From positions 22,912,092 through 22,976,091 of the forward strand of contig JAPXFY010000023.1 of NCBI GenBank assembly GCA_030674185.1: 64,000 bases of DNA, in the 5' to 3' direction. A program made the translations under genes and the position numbers. Source of the DNA: Monoplex corrugatus (Eukaryota > Mollusca > Gastropoda > Littorinimorpha > Ranellidae). How positions within the stretch are numbered: the stretch's first letter is position 1; each line of letters starts with the position of its first letter. Under the pieces are notes generated by a model. That model did no database searches. It had not been told where the DNA came from and saw only the letters and a program-made list of their open reading frames with translations. Positions 33,855 through 44,802 of this stretch are shown piece by piece.

Positions 33855-35405
33855 GTATACATAAACCAAGTTTGGGACGTGCAATGAATTGGATGTGTGA
33901 TCCAAGTTTGGAACATGCAACGACCTGTTTACGTGACCCAAGTTTGGTACATACAATAAACTGTCTAAGTGACCCAAGTTTGGGACATGCAATGAATTGG
34001 ATGTGTGATCCAAGTTTGGAGCATGCAATGACCTGTATAGTGCCCCAAGTTTGGGACATACAATGAACTAAGTGATCCAAGTTTGGGGCACACCATCAAC
34101 TGTATATGTGACCCAAGTTTGGGACATACAATGAACTAAGTGATCCAAGTTTGGGGCACACCATCAACTGTATATGTGACCCAAATTTGGGACATACAAT
34201 GAACTAAGTAATCCAAGTTTGGGGCACACCATGAACTGTATATGTGACCCAAGTTTGGGACATACAATGAACTAAGTGATCCAAGTTTGGGGCACACCAT
34301 GAACTGTATATGTGACCCAAGTTCGGAACATATAACGAACTGTATATGTGACCCAAGTTTGGGGCAGGCAATGAAATGTATATGTGACCCAAGTTTGACA
34401 CATATAATGAACTGTATTGTGACACAAGTTTGGGGCAGGCAATGAACTGCCTATGTGACCCAAGTTTGGGACATACCATGAAATGTATATGTCACCTAAG
34501 TTTAGAACATACAACGAAGTGTATAGCTGACCCAAGTTTGGGGCATACAATGAACTGTATATGTGACCCAAGTTTGGGACATGCAATGAATGTTATGACC
34601 AGTTGGAATACATGATGTATATGTGACCGTTGGACATACAACAACTGTTATGTGACCAAGTTGGACATACAATGAACTGTATATGTGACCCACGTTTGGA
34701 ACATACAACGAACTGTACATGTGACCCAAGTTTGGGGTATATATTGAAATGTATATGTGACCCAAGTTCGGACATAAAATGAACTGTACATGTGACCCAA
34801 GTCTGGGGCAGGCAATGAAATGTATATATGACCCAAGTTTGACACATATAATGAACTATATTGTGACCCAAGTTGGGGGCAGGCAATGAACTGCATATGT
34901 GACCCAAGTTTGGGACATACAATGAACTGTATGGTGACCCAAGTTTGGGACATACAATGAACTGTACATCTGACCCAAGTTTGGGACATGCAATGAACTG
35001 TATATGTCACCCAAGTTTGGAACATACAACGAACTCTACATGTGACCCAAGTTTGGGGCATACAATGAAATGTATATGTGACCCAAGTTTGGGACATGCA
35101 ATGAACTGTATATGCGACCCACGTTTGGAACATACAGCGAACTCTACATGTGACCCAAGTTTGGGGCATACAATGAAATGTATATGTGACCCAAGTTTGG
35201 AACATACAACGAACTGTACATGTGACCCAAGTTTGGGACATGCAATGAACTGTATATGTGACCCACGTTTGGAACATACAACGAACTGTATATGTGACCC
35301 AAGTTTGGGAACATGCAATGAATGCAATAGAGACCCAAGTTGGGACATGCAATGAATGGTTGTGTAACCTAAGGTGGAACATACAATGAATTGGTAGTAG
35401 TGACA
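33855..35405. repeat. 36-bp satellite
   Basis: About 43 units contain GACCCAAGTTTGGGACAT followed by ACAATGAACTGTATATGT. Since 36 is a multiple of three, the array stays open in several frames on both strands with a 12-residue period. The longest is 262 codons on the minus strand at 34648-35436. Frequent single-base indels break these frames. The array ends about 170 bases from the stop of the minus-strand receptor. Confidence 0.95.
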
Positions 35406-35572
35406 GATTGGGATATGCATGATTAAATTTCTGCATTGTAGTGTATTATCATCAGTGGTGATTTTAGTCTATTTTCAAATTAGTGGTGTCTAAAAATGAG
35501 TATCATCTGTAGTGATTCTAGTTTGTATACCTATTATGTAATCTATGAATGAGTTCCCGCTTACCGACACAA

Positions 35573-38525
35573 CTAACTGCTCACCAGGTCAGCGTGAGAT
35601 TCCAACCATTTTAACAGTTTTGCTTCGTTGGATTTCCTCCGCTTTTCTGCTACAGTGTTGAAAGTGTACATGAAGGGATTAAGAGCAGAGTTTAAGGGCA
35701 GTACGAAGATAGCCAAGGCCACGTTCACTTCTCCAGGGATGGGAACGTCAGCCACATACAACATTCCACACAGTCCAATGGGAAACCAGCACATGAAATC
35801 TGTGACAGCCACACTGACTAACCGTCGAGCTATAGTCATGTCATGTGATACTTTGGTCGTGTTGGTTGTCAATGTGTTCTTCTGTATAGACCGGTAGATA
35901 AAGGCTTGGCCTGCTGATATAAATACAAACAACACAAAATTTAGGATGATTAATATGCTGAAAGAGTAAATATGTCCTTTAAAAGTTCGTCTTGAAACTG
36001 ATAGTGGAATACAAATACCAGTCTGGCTGTAAAACCTCCCAGTGCGATGTTACTGGAAGTAAGGGCAACAAGGCCAGGAACAAGCCAGCCAGCCAAATGA
36101 TAGAGCAAGCCACAATTGCTGATGTTCTCTCAAATCGCATAATGCTGAATGGAAAGGCAAGCACAATGAAGCGATCAAGCGTAATAAGCCAGATCATCAG
36201 TGCTGACACTTCACTGGACAACAGAGATAGAACTCCTGCCACCTTACAGGCCACACTGTTCATCCAAGTGTCATCATAATGAAGATATCTACCTCGGAAC
36301 AGTTCATCAGCCACACCAATAATGGCAATGTAGACACCCATCAGAAAGTCAGCCATGGTCAGATTAGTGACAAACACACTAAAACCACTTGGAGAGTTTT
36401 TCTTGTGTGTACACAAACGTACAACAAAACAGAAAATGTTACCAGTCACTGACAAGCAGCTGATCAACCAGAGAAACACTCGATATGTTCCTGATTGTAG
36501 TAAATCTTCACACGATGAAATGTCGTCTTTTGGAGCGTGGCAGCAAGACTCATCAAAATAATGTGGAAGTATTTCTTTACAGCATAGTTTGTAATTCAGT
36601 GTTGATATGGCATGTAGAGACGACAGACCTTTGAACACGTCAGATGGAAATGTTTTCACAGGACTACCTTCCATGTGTAGTTCAGCTAAGTAAGGTGTAA
36701 ACTGGAAACCACTAGAAGTAATAGTATGTATAGTACTAAAAGATAAATTAGGTTTCTTTACTCGCAGGAATTCTGACAAGACCTGAGTGTCAAACACTGT
36801 GAGAATTGTATATGAAAGGTCAATCATAGTTAATGTCGTCTGCAGAGAATCAAATGAGGGATTATTGTACAATGAAGTCAGAGGATTATTGGACAGGGAC
36901 AAGGTTCGTAGATTTTGTAAATAAGCAACCTGAGTCATGTTGATACACTGCAGTTTGTTTTTACTAAGGTCAAGAAACCTGAGATTTAACAAGTGTACGA
37001 GGGGTAAGATGGTGATGGAACACTGTGCAAGAGTCAAATAAATAAGATAGACATTGTCACTGACATCAGACAGATTCACACCTGAACCTGTGACATCCAA
37101 GGAGCGGAGCTGAGGGAAGAGTGATGCAGAGAAAGACTGAGAGCACAGAAAAGTCAGACCTTGACACAGGCATTCCTCAGGACAAGTCACACACGACAAT
37201 TCATCATCATGCATTGGGCAGTGAGGCCAGCCATCACATAGGTGATCATTGTGTATACATATTGTGGATGATTTGCATCTGAAGAATCCTGGACACTTCA
37301 TTGATTCACATTCCTCTTCGTCCTCGTGGTCAATACAGTCGTACATTCCATTGCATCTTGTGTAGACAGGTAAGCAGTTATTGTATACACCAGGACAACG
37401 ATAATGGGTTTCAGGACATGACTCGTTAGACTTCATTGGAGTTGAAATAAAAGCTCTGATGCCATCAAAACTGATTAGTGCAGGAGATGGAAAAAGTGAG
37501 TAATGAACGTAGTCTCTCGCCCGCATCTTTCCACACTTTCTTTCATCTGATTTGTCCTGGCAATGGAAGATCCGGTCACACACATTGTCAAAGGACACAC
37601 ACTGACCATTACCACAGGCAAATGTCTTGACACAAGGAGGATGTTCACAGAAGGACTCATCACTCTGATCCTGACAATCAGGTCTGAAGTCACATACCAG
37701 GGTGTATGACACATTTGTGATCTTATCATCACACACAAAGGTAGGAACGGATACATGTTGCTCTGCAGTGTCAACTGTTTCCTGTTTGTGTGATGAATGA
37801 GTTTTAAAAGTACAAGGTGATCCATGCTCCTGGTTACAAAGACCAAACTGATGAGAACCACACAGGACATGTGTCACGTGACCATCAGGACATATCGTCA
37901 GAGACGGTTGTTGTGTTAGCTGCACAGATCCCGTACTGGTCACAGTTATTGCTTTTGAATGGTGAAAGTTTTCTGTTGTAGTGTTCTTCTTATATTCACA
38001 GAACGCTCTCTGTTCTATGTTGTTTGGTTTTTCACAGTCATGTATGGTTGCTGTACCATCATCCTCAATTAAAAGGCACTGTTTCCCATGGGGAACTAGA
38101 TCATTAAACCTGGGCAGTTTAAAACCATGATAGACAACGCTTCTGTGCTGAGTGACGATACTGTTTCGATACATATTATTCAAAGTCATGTCTCCAATAT
38201 ACTGATCACCAAAAACAAACACATATTTTTCTAGACAAGGAAAATATTTTGATTTTGATTTTTTGTCTATCAGTTGATACCACGAAATTCCACAACTGGG
38301 TAGCCCTACTACACCTCCTAGTGACTTACAGTACGTTCTAGCTTCCTTGACATACTCTGAAGTTTTGTACGAGTGTGGGACTGACCCAACACACCTGTAA
38401 CAGCGGTTACATAATAAGGCTCCATCCTGACAGCCAGGATTGTTAAATACACAGTGTTCTGATATATTCCTCCCATCGTCACACCCAGTCTTCTGGCTGA
38501 TGCTGAACACTGAAAAGTCATTCAC
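35573..38525 (-). CDS. GRL101-like LRR GPCR with C-type lectin and LDLa modules; one frameshift
   Basis: As read on the minus strand (residues of the first frame): end of an LDLa module (CDDGRNISEHC), C-type lectin-like domain (31-180), LDLa modules at about 264-293, 298-331, 370-406 and 411-445, LRR N-cap (445-461), LRRs (470-640), a cysteine hinge (CCKE to SSCEDLL), then TM1-TM4 (680-823). TM1-TM4 include NLTMADF in TM2, a TM3 cysteine and LDRF in place of DRY. An extra base near 36030-36036 shifts frame in extracellular loop 2. The shifted frame resumes with TGICIPLSV, TM5 (FSILIILNFVLFVFISA), TM6 with FMCWFPIG, TM7 ending NPFMY, and a basic tail to the stop at 35573. Known relatives couple LDLa/LRR ectodomains to G proteins at the cell surface. 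There is no ATG at the 5' end: an in-frame TAG precedes it, next to splice-acceptor-like TTTTCTAG and CTTTTCAG, so upstream exons are missing. A single-base error is as likely as true inactivation. Confidence 0.8.
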
Positions 38526-38703
38526 AGAATACTAGAAAATGCATTATCAAATAAGGGAAAGGACATCACAGGGCAGTAGAACAGACATTACAAAATTGAG
38601 GAATTGGCCTCGTAGAACAGTAGAATAGGCCTCATGGAATAGCAGGAAAGACTCCATAGAACAATAAATTAAAGCATCAGAGTACAACAGACCATCCAAT
38701 TTT
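38526..38703. other. Region upstream of the receptor exon
   Basis: On the minus strand a pyrimidine stretch and TTTTCTAG precede the receptor coding block, consistent with an intron end. I could not find the preceding exon (LDLa start, CUB) here or further right. Confidence 0.4.
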
Positions 38704-38751
38704 TCTGTTGTGACTAGGTGCTTTAATGTTTCTTACCTCATAAAATGTCCT
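38704..38751 (-). mobile_element. Family A remnant, left part of a split copy
   Basis: It contains GTTGTGACTAGGTGCTTTAA and CTCATAAAATGTCC, matching the minus-strand family A copy at 43740-43790. The continuation of that sequence is found at 41735-41875, on the far side of the CR1/L2-like element. Confidence 0.7.
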
Positions 38752-41734
38752 ATAATTTAATCAGTCTCCTCTGACTCATCCTACATTTGAAGCGGCCATT
38801 CTGTCTTTGACTGTAAACAAAACTAGTATTAATTTAGTGTGTGTGTATAGGCCACCTCCTAGTCAAAGAAACAAATTTACAAGTGTCATGTTCTTTGATC
38901 AGTTTCCGGACTTTTTAGAGTATTGTGATTCTTTGCATGGCAAAACACTCTTGATGGGTGATTTTAATGTGCATTTTGATGTGAAACATGAATTAGATAC
39001 GAGAAGGTTGACGGATCTGTTGGAAATGTTTGGGTTCGGCCAGTCTGTGACTGGACCAACTCAGAAGAGAGGACACACTATTGATCTTGTTTTATACCGT
39101 TTGTCAGACAATCTTCTGTCTTCTACTGTTGTTAGCCATGAGCTGATGTCTGATCACAATGCAGTTTTGTTGACTTTGAATCTTCCTAAGCTTGTCTCGG
39201 ACCCAGTGACTGTTGTGTTCCGCAGAATCAACAAGATTGATGCCCAGTCTTTCAAAGATGACCTAAAGCTGCAAATTCCTCTGATTTCTACCGTTTCTGA
39301 CTACAACAGCGCACTCAGGTCTGTGCTTGACAACCACGCCCCTCTCTGCCAGCGTAAGGTTCGCCCCAGGAAATTTAACCCTTGGTTCAGTTCCATCTCT
39401 GAGCAATTTTGCAAACTGAAACGCGAACGTCGTCAGGCAGAGAGGTGCTGGCTGAAGACTAAATTGACAGTTCATAAAGAAATTTACGAAACTGCAAAAC
39501 ACAAGGTCATCGATCTTGTCGAGACTGCAAAGCGGGCATTTTATTCTGCAAAGATTATGGCGAGCAGATCGTGCAAAGAAATTTTTCAGACTTTCAATTT
39601 TCTGCTCGGGAAACAAGACGCCTCCCCATTACCCAGTGATTATTCCCCTGATACATTGCCCACTGTTTTTGCTGAGTACTTCTCTGAAAAGATTAGGAAA
39701 ATTAGAACTGCTTTTGCCTCTTCTGATACCACTGTACTGGATGTGGATTGTTTTGTAGGAACTCCCCTCACGGCTTTTACGCCCGTCTCAGAAGATTTTG
39801 TTTTGAGCGTCTTGAAAAGTACTGTGCCAAAATCATGTGAGTTAGACCCCATCCCCACCAAACTTTTGTACGAAAACATTGATGTTGTTCTCCCTACCAT
39901 CACAAGCATCATCAATGATTCTTTAGCTTCCGGTTCGGTCCCTAGTGATTTCAAGACAGCAGTCATTAGACCTTTGCTGAAAAAGCCTTCTCTGGACAAA
40001 AACGTACTGAGCAATTACAGGCCCGTATCAAATTTACCTTTTTTATCTAAAGTTTTAGAAAAGGTCGTGCTGAGTCAGCTTCTTGGTCATCTGGAAGCCA
40101 ACAACCTGTGTAACTGTTTTCAGTCAGCCTACCGTGCTGGCCATAGCACTGAGACCGTCCTACTTCGTGTTGTAAACGATATTCTGTCTGCTCTTGACGA
40201 AAACAAACTCTCTGTTCTTTTGCTCTTGGACAACTCCGCTGCTTTCGACACCATCGACCACAAAATTCTCATTTCGCGACTTCAAAACGTTTTTGGCATC
40301 TGTTCCACAGCCCTCCAGTGGTTTCATTCGTATCTGCTGGATCGAAAACAGTATGTATCGGTCGATGGTCATAATTCTTTGTCACTTCCTCTTGATTTTG
40401 GTGTTCCGCAAGGCTCGGTGCTAGGGCCAGTTCTGTTTGTCTTGTATACCACCCCCCTGTCTGAGGTCATTGAGCGCCATGGAGTTAGTCACCAGCTTTT
40501 TGCAGACGACACACAGCTTCAACAGGCATGCAAACCTGCAGACATTGACAGTACCATACAGACACTGCAGACATGCACGGATGATGTAAAGACATGGATG
40601 ACTGACAACATGTTAAAACTTAATGACAGTAAGACTGAAGCTCTTCTGTTTTCTGGTTCTTCAGACTATAATCCTCCACTTCCAACTTCTATCACTGTTG
40701 GCTCTTCTGACATCTCTTTCTGTCCAAAAGCTAGGAACTTAGGTTTCATTCTTGACTCTTCTCTCTCCATGAAAGATCACGTTTCCAAAGTCTGCCAGCT
40801 TTCTTATTTTGAATTGAAAAGGATTGGATCTATCAGAAACTTTCTCAGTGTAGATGCCACCAAGATTCTTGTCACTTCCTGTATTCTGTCGAGACTTGAC
40901 TACTGTAACTCTCTCCTCATGGGCTGCCCGAACACTGTTCTCTATCCTATGCAGAAAGTTCAAAATTCAGCTGCACGCCTTATTCTTAAGGCATCCCGTC
41001 AACAACCTTGCACTCCTTTGCTTCACCAACTGCACTGGTTACCAATATCTCAGAGAATTAAGTACAAGACTGCTTGCATCTGCTTCAATTCTATCTCTGG
41101 TTCTGCTCCTGAGTATATTTCTGATATTCTGCACTTGTATACTCCATCTCGGTCTCTCCGCTCTTCCTCTGATTCAAGACTCCTCAGGCAGATACAGTAT
41201 AACCGCAAATCTCATGGCTTTCGCTCACTTTCGCATTTCGGTCCCCAGTTTTGGAACTCTCTTCCCAAGAAATTACGCCACTCTCCGTCCATTTCTTCTT
41301 TCAAGTCAAACTTGAAAACACACCTTTTTCAGCAGTATTTCGACATCTGATCACTTTTCCCCACATCACCTTGTCGGCTGGCTGATATGTGTAATTGGAT
41401 TTTGTGTATGCGCGTGGGGGTGGGGGGTAGTAGGGAAGGGGTGGAATAATAGTTTATATGGAGTAACTGAGTGAAAAGTGTTGAATTGGAATGAATCTGA
41501 TATTTGATTGAATTGCGTGGTATGCATATTTTGAAGATTGCGAATGTAAATCATTATGTTATGTGATTATGATGTATGTATGTATTTGATTGTCATTTGA
41601 TGATGTGTAAGTTGTTGTGTAGTCTTGTATTTACTGACTTCCTATTATATCCCCCATTCCCCAGCGCCTAGATCCAGTGGCTTAGTGCGCTTTGTAAGTC
41701 CTAGGTATTATTATTATTATTATTATATAAATTT
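38752..41734 (+). mobile_element. CR1/L2-like retrotransposon, 5'-truncated, nested in family A
   Basis: A roughly 3-kb plus-strand element begins within the endonuclease domain and ends with GGCTTAGTGCGCTTTGTAAG and an ATT-repeat tail at about 41707-41726. TATAATTT at 38752-38759 and TATAAATTT at 41726-41734 look like a slightly mutated target-site duplication. The two halves of one family A fragment lie on either side. It is the same clade as the element at 3495-7714 but a different subfamily. Confidence 0.85.
38807..41350 (+). CDS. CR1/L2-like reverse transcriptase ORF, 847 codons, open
   Basis: The frame is uninterrupted. It keeps the second half of the endonuclease (VCVYRPPPS, GDFNVHFD, MSDHNA; about 1-125) and a basic linker with FNPWFS and RRQAERCW. 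The RT follows with NYRPVSNLPFLSKVLEKVV near residue 403, motif A (LDNSAAFDTIDH) near 473, motif B (VPQGSVLGPVLF) and motif C (LFADDTQL) near 565. The C-terminal domain has LHWLPI and LRSSSDSRLL. The apparent start is only the first ATG after truncation; the N-terminal half of the endonuclease is absent, so the product could not complete target cleavage by itself. The lack of stops suggests a young insertion. Confidence 0.85.
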   Translation: MTVNKTSINLVCVYRPPPSQRNKFTSVMFFDQFPDFLEYCDSLHGKTLLMGDFNVHFDVKHELDTRRLTDLLEMFGFGQSVTGPTQKRGHTIDLVLYRLSDNLLSSTVVSHELMSDHNAVLLTLNLPKLVSDPVTVVFRRINKIDAQSFKDDLKLQIPLISTVSDYNSALRSVLDNHAPLCQRKVRPRKFNPWFSSISEQFCKLKRERRQAERCWLKTKLTVHKEIYETAKHKVIDLVETAKRAFYSAKIMASRSCKEIFQTFNFLLGKQDASPLPSDYSPDTLPTVFAEYFSEKIRKIRTAFASSDTTVLDVDCFVGTPLTAFTPVSEDFVLSVLKSTVPKSCELDPIPTKLLYENIDVVLPTITSIINDSLASGSVPSDFKTAVIRPLLKKPSLDKNVLSNYRPVSNLPFLSKVLEKVVLSQLLGHLEANNLCNCFQSAYRAGHSTETVLLRVVNDILSALDENKLSVLLLLDNSAAFDTIDHKILISRLQNVFGICSTALQWFHSYLLDRKQYVSVDGHNSLSLPLDFGVPQGSVLGPVLFVLYTTPLSEVIERHGVSHQLFADDTQLQQACKPADIDSTIQTLQTCTDDVKTWMTDNMLKLNDSKTEALLFSGSSDYNPPLPTSITVGSSDISFCPKARNLGFILDSSLSMKDHVSKVCQLSYFELKRIGSIRNFLSVDATKILVTSCILSRLDYCNSLLMGCPNTVLYPMQKVQNSAARLILKASRQQPCTPLLHQLHWLPISQRIKYKTACICFNSISGSAPEYISDILHLYTPSRSLRSSSDSRLLRQIQYNRKSHGFRSLSHFGPQFWNSLPKKLRHSPSISSFKSNLKTHLFQQYFDI

Positions 41735-41875
41735 GCTTGTCTTTTTCTAATCTTCATTAGTGTTTATTTTTGTGTCTGACATCTTCAAGTCTGCTTCGTT
41801 TGTTTTCTTTGCTGTCCATGGATCTCTTAACATGCTTCTTAGAAACCACATTTCAGCTGCCTCAATCTGACTGCC
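41735..41875 (-). mobile_element. Family A remnant, right part of the split copy
   Basis: It continues the family A sequence interrupted at 38751: TTGCTTGTCTTTTTCTAATC through TTTGCTGTCCATGGATCTC to ACCACATTTCAGCTGCCTC, equivalent to the MWFLRRML and WTAKKTNE region on the minus strand. Confidence 0.75.
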
Positions 41876-41914
41876 TGCTGTAAAAGCGCTTGAAACGTCC
41901 TTGACGGATTCAGT

Positions 41915-42075
41915 TTCAGTTTCAGTTTCAGTTTCTCAAGATGATGTCTCCGCGCTCGGAATGAATTCTATGTGCACTAACATCACAGGTGCCATGTGAT
42001 GGAGAAGATCCAGAATGATCACGGCACATGCCTTAAGCCTGCACATAAACCCACGAGCTCACCAGGTCCTGAAGT
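41915..42075 (-). repeat. Dispersed repeat R2, inverted copy
   Basis: The reverse strand ends GAAACTGAAACTGAAACTG, preceded by GACATCATCTTGAG and CTTAAGGCATGTGCCGTG. The hexamer tail (CAGTTT on the plus strand) is at 41909-41932. Confidence 0.65.
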
Positions 42076-42139
42076 CCTTCCTAGATAGTTCCATAATCGT
42101 GGGATCGTAGGGGAGTGAGGTGGCAGGACCTCAACTTTT

Positions 42140-42420
42140 CCCGGGTGCCACCTCACTTCAAATTCATATTCATAGTGACGCTGTGGTTTTTTTAACTCAA
42201 GACTTCAGAAAGGCAAGAAGGCAAATTGGTCTTCAGGGGTTGGGACCTGGGAAATCAACCTATCTGTCCAACATTTTATACCAAGGCAGCGGGCAATGCC
42301 TGTTCTTTGCGATTTTCAACTGCCATGGGATCTTTAGCGTGCGCAGCCAGAAGGCACACAGGTCCGACTGTGGTGACCCCAACGAGATACGAACTCGCAA
42401 TCTTCTTGATGGATTGATGG
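42140..42420 (-). repeat. Dispersed repeat R1, copy
   Basis: It contains GACTTCAGAAAGGCAAG, GGACCTGGGAAATCAACC, GCGATTTTCAACTGCCATGG and GAAGGCACACAGGTCCGAC in R1 order. Confidence 0.6.
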
Positions 42421-42594
42421 ATAGCAGTCACGTGCACCTATTGATGTGATCCAGCCGGCTGATATTTTCGTGTACTTATTGTGGTTGAAGCTTCAGCCAG
42501 AAGGGAAAAGAAATAGGGATGACGTGACTTACAGCACCTAGACATGACACTATCACCCATTTCCCCACCTTTCTCTTCTGGGACACGGTACAAC

Positions 42595-42945
42595 ATAGTT
42601 ATTGTTATTGATATTGCTATAGTTATTGTTATTGTTATTATTACTGTTACTGTCATTTTTATTGTTGTTGTTATTGTTATTGTTATTACTGTTATTATGA
42701 TTGTTATTGTTATTGCTATTGTTATTCTTATTGCTTGTCATTGTTATTGCTATAGTTACCGTTATTGTTGTTTTTATTGTCATTGTTATTGTTACTGTTT
42801 GTTATAGTCATTGCTATTGCTATCCCCTTTCCCCATCTTTCTCTTCTGCGACACGGTACACAAATTTGTTATTGTTATTGTCATTGTTATTGTTATTTTT
42901 GCTATTGTAATTGTTGTCATCATTATTATTATTATTATTGTTTAA
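42595..42945. repeat. (TTATTG)n hexamer microsatellite, partly duplicated
   Basis: TTATTG-type hexamers dominate. A non-repetitive block (CCCCA-CTTTCTCTTCTG-GACACGGTACA) occurs before it at about 42562-42595 and again at about 42830-42862, so the tract was duplicated as a unit of roughly 270 bases. It runs into an R3 copy and is probably that copy's expanded tail. Confidence 0.85.
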
Positions 42946-43110
42946 AGCTTACCGACTACGTAGGCCATGTCAGGGCTATATCCGTTTCAAAATGTACACA
43001 GTACTTCAACAGGAAAAAATGGAAAACAATATTATGTATACAGGAAAAGTACTGCTGTGTCGATAGTACTATCTGTATCTCCTTCCTGCACGCTAGTATG
43101 AGTTGGTGAA
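42945..43110 (-). repeat. Dispersed repeat R3, truncated copy
   Basis: TTTAAAGCTTACCGACTACG, GCCATGTCAGGGCTATATCC and TACTTCAACAGGAAAAAATG match the R3 3' end in reverse. Its hexamer tail is the adjoining TTATTG tract. Confidence 0.6.
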
Positions 43111-43550
43111 GCTGTTGCAAATGGACTGAGGTTGATACCACACATCATTTCTTCACAGACGTGATCCTGTGAGCTGTACCATTAATTTTGTTTCTACATT
43201 GCAAATCTGTCATGAAAATCACCACATACCACATTAGTTCATTTTCTGTTGTTGGATATTTCTCTAGAAAACGCTGATGTTGGACTGATGAATTTAATGC
43301 TTTTTTTGTTAGTCTGACGTCCGGTGTTCGCTCAACATTTCACAATTATTTCTATACCATTGATTTAAGTCTGATTGGGAAACCAGCTTTTTAGCTTTTT
43401 TTTATTGACTATGACAAGCTACTAGGAATCTTCAAAATCTCTTAGAATCTCTTTGACATGTTTGAATTTCTTATAAGCATAGGAAGTCAAAGTCGTGGGT
43501 TAATATTTTACAAGACTTCATATTCTTTTTCTTGCACTAGCAGATTTCCA
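43111..43550. other. Unclassified AT-rich sequence
   Basis: No gene or matched repeat found. Confidence 0.35.
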
Positions 43551-43554
43551 TGTA

Positions 43555-43900
43555 CATCATCATCATCATCATCAGGTGCCCTGCCGCATGGCGTTGGCGA
43601 CCATGGACTTCCAACCATCTTTATCTCTCGTTGCCCCCAGCATCTCCCCCACCCTCCTCATACCCAGCCACTCTGCAAGTCCGTCCAGCATTCTCTCCCT
43701 GGGTCTATCTGGTGCTCTCTTTCCCTCCAACTTCCCCATTGTGACCAGGTGCTCCAAAACCCTCTTCCTCATAAAATGGCCTATAAATGTTGCTTGTCTT
43801 TTCCTAATCTTCCTTATTAGTGATGTACTTGTGTCTGCCTCCATCAAGACTGTCTCGTTTGTTTTCTTTGCTGTCCATGGAACTCTCAACATTTTTCTCA
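43555..43900 (-). mobile_element. Family A non-LTR element 3' end, cut by gap
   Basis: The minus strand encodes MLRVPWTAKKTNETVLMEAD through FIGHFMRKRVLEHLV and GRPRERMLDGLAEWLGMRR to AMRQGT. This 106-codon stretch is open, and the CAT-repeat tail is at 43557-43575. It is among the best preserved family A 3' ends here. The 5' side runs into the N gap. Confidence 0.8.
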
Positions 43901-44000
43901 NNNNNNNNNNNNNNNNNNNNNNNNNNNNNNNNNNNNNNNNNNNNNNNNNNNNNNNNNNNNNNNNNNNNNNNNNNNNNNNNNNNNNNNNNNNNNNNNNNNN
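43901..44000. other. Assembly gap (100 N)
   Basis: Exactly 100 Ns. Family A on the left does not continue on the right, so sequence of unknown length and type is missing. Confidence 0.99.
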
Positions 44001-44207
44001 TTTCAGCCAGCGTTATACTCGTGACCAGCTGTTATCAGTTAGTCCTGCGCCATTGGACTTACCCCTTGCCACTCTTTTGAAAGATCTGGGCATAGGAGTC
44101 GGCCTTGCGGGTTTCAAACGACCGCGGCGCCGATGCCGGCGCGGGGGAGGAGAAAGCAGAGGCGGATAGAGGTGATAGTCAGCGGTCGGCCAACGCTCAA
44201 CGGACAT
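44001..44207 (+). mobile_element. Possible CR1/L2-like 5' (N-terminal) fragment
   Basis: The plus strand after the gap reads RYTRDQLLSVSPAPLDLP, KDLGIGVGLAG and a basic RRRCRRGGG end. This pattern resembles the N-terminal region of CR1/L2-like ORFs (compare RIRTLGL and SCRAG in the element at 3884). No endonuclease follows. The call is tentative. Confidence 0.4.
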
Positions 44208-44587
44208 CGTGCCTTTCCTCTTCGCTATCCATCAGACGATCGAGACACTAAACAGGTCAACGAAAACGTCAGTCTTCTTTGGCTGGTTCCTGTTTGTGAC
44301 TGAATACTCATGTTTCCAGTTGTGATCAGGGTCGTGTCCGCTGCATGTGTGTGACCAATGTTTCTATGATGAGTCGTAGATACAATCTAAGAAATAAAGA
44401 ATGTCACTGACTTGAAGGCATGGTCATGAAAAGGGAGAGGAGACATAGACTTTGAGTGGATCAGTAGTTATATATTTGAATATTGCATTATGAATGTACT
44501 AAATTTGAATGAATTGAAAGCCTTTGAAACAAGCTGTAATGCCCACTGATCCATGTCTTTTTTATCGCATTCAGGGAGGTTACCTTT
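44208..44587. other. Unclassified sequence
   Basis: No gene seen. An AAGAAATAAAGAATG stretch near 44390 resembles a polyadenylation signal with no identified gene attached. Confidence 0.35.
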
Positions 44588-44802
44588 GTGCTCAACTTTT
44601 TTTTTCTTTTTTGATCCTATTTTCTACGCCATCGTAATAGCCACAGAAGCTGGCACAGTTTTTACAATGCTATAATGGTGATATGGATGAGGATAATAAT
44701 CATGATGCTATGGAATGGAGTTCTTTCTAGGATTGAGACTGTGTGACTCTGCGCTTAGTATCATAATATATCCTGGTGTCAACCAGGCCCGAGAGATACA
44801 GA
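44588..44802 (-). mobile_element. SINE3, 5'-truncated copy
   Basis: The reverse strand matches the 3' half of the full SINE3 at 50170-50625: CTCTCGGGCCTGGTTGACAC, AAGCGCAGAGTCACACAG, GTGCCAGCTTCTGTGGC. It ends in an A-rich tail. The tRNA-like head is missing. Confidence 0.75.

Noticed and set aside
34648..35436. 262-codon frame with a 12-residue period
   Set aside because: It comes from the 36-bp satellite, which is open in several frames on both strands and broken by frequent indels. No signal of coding constraint.
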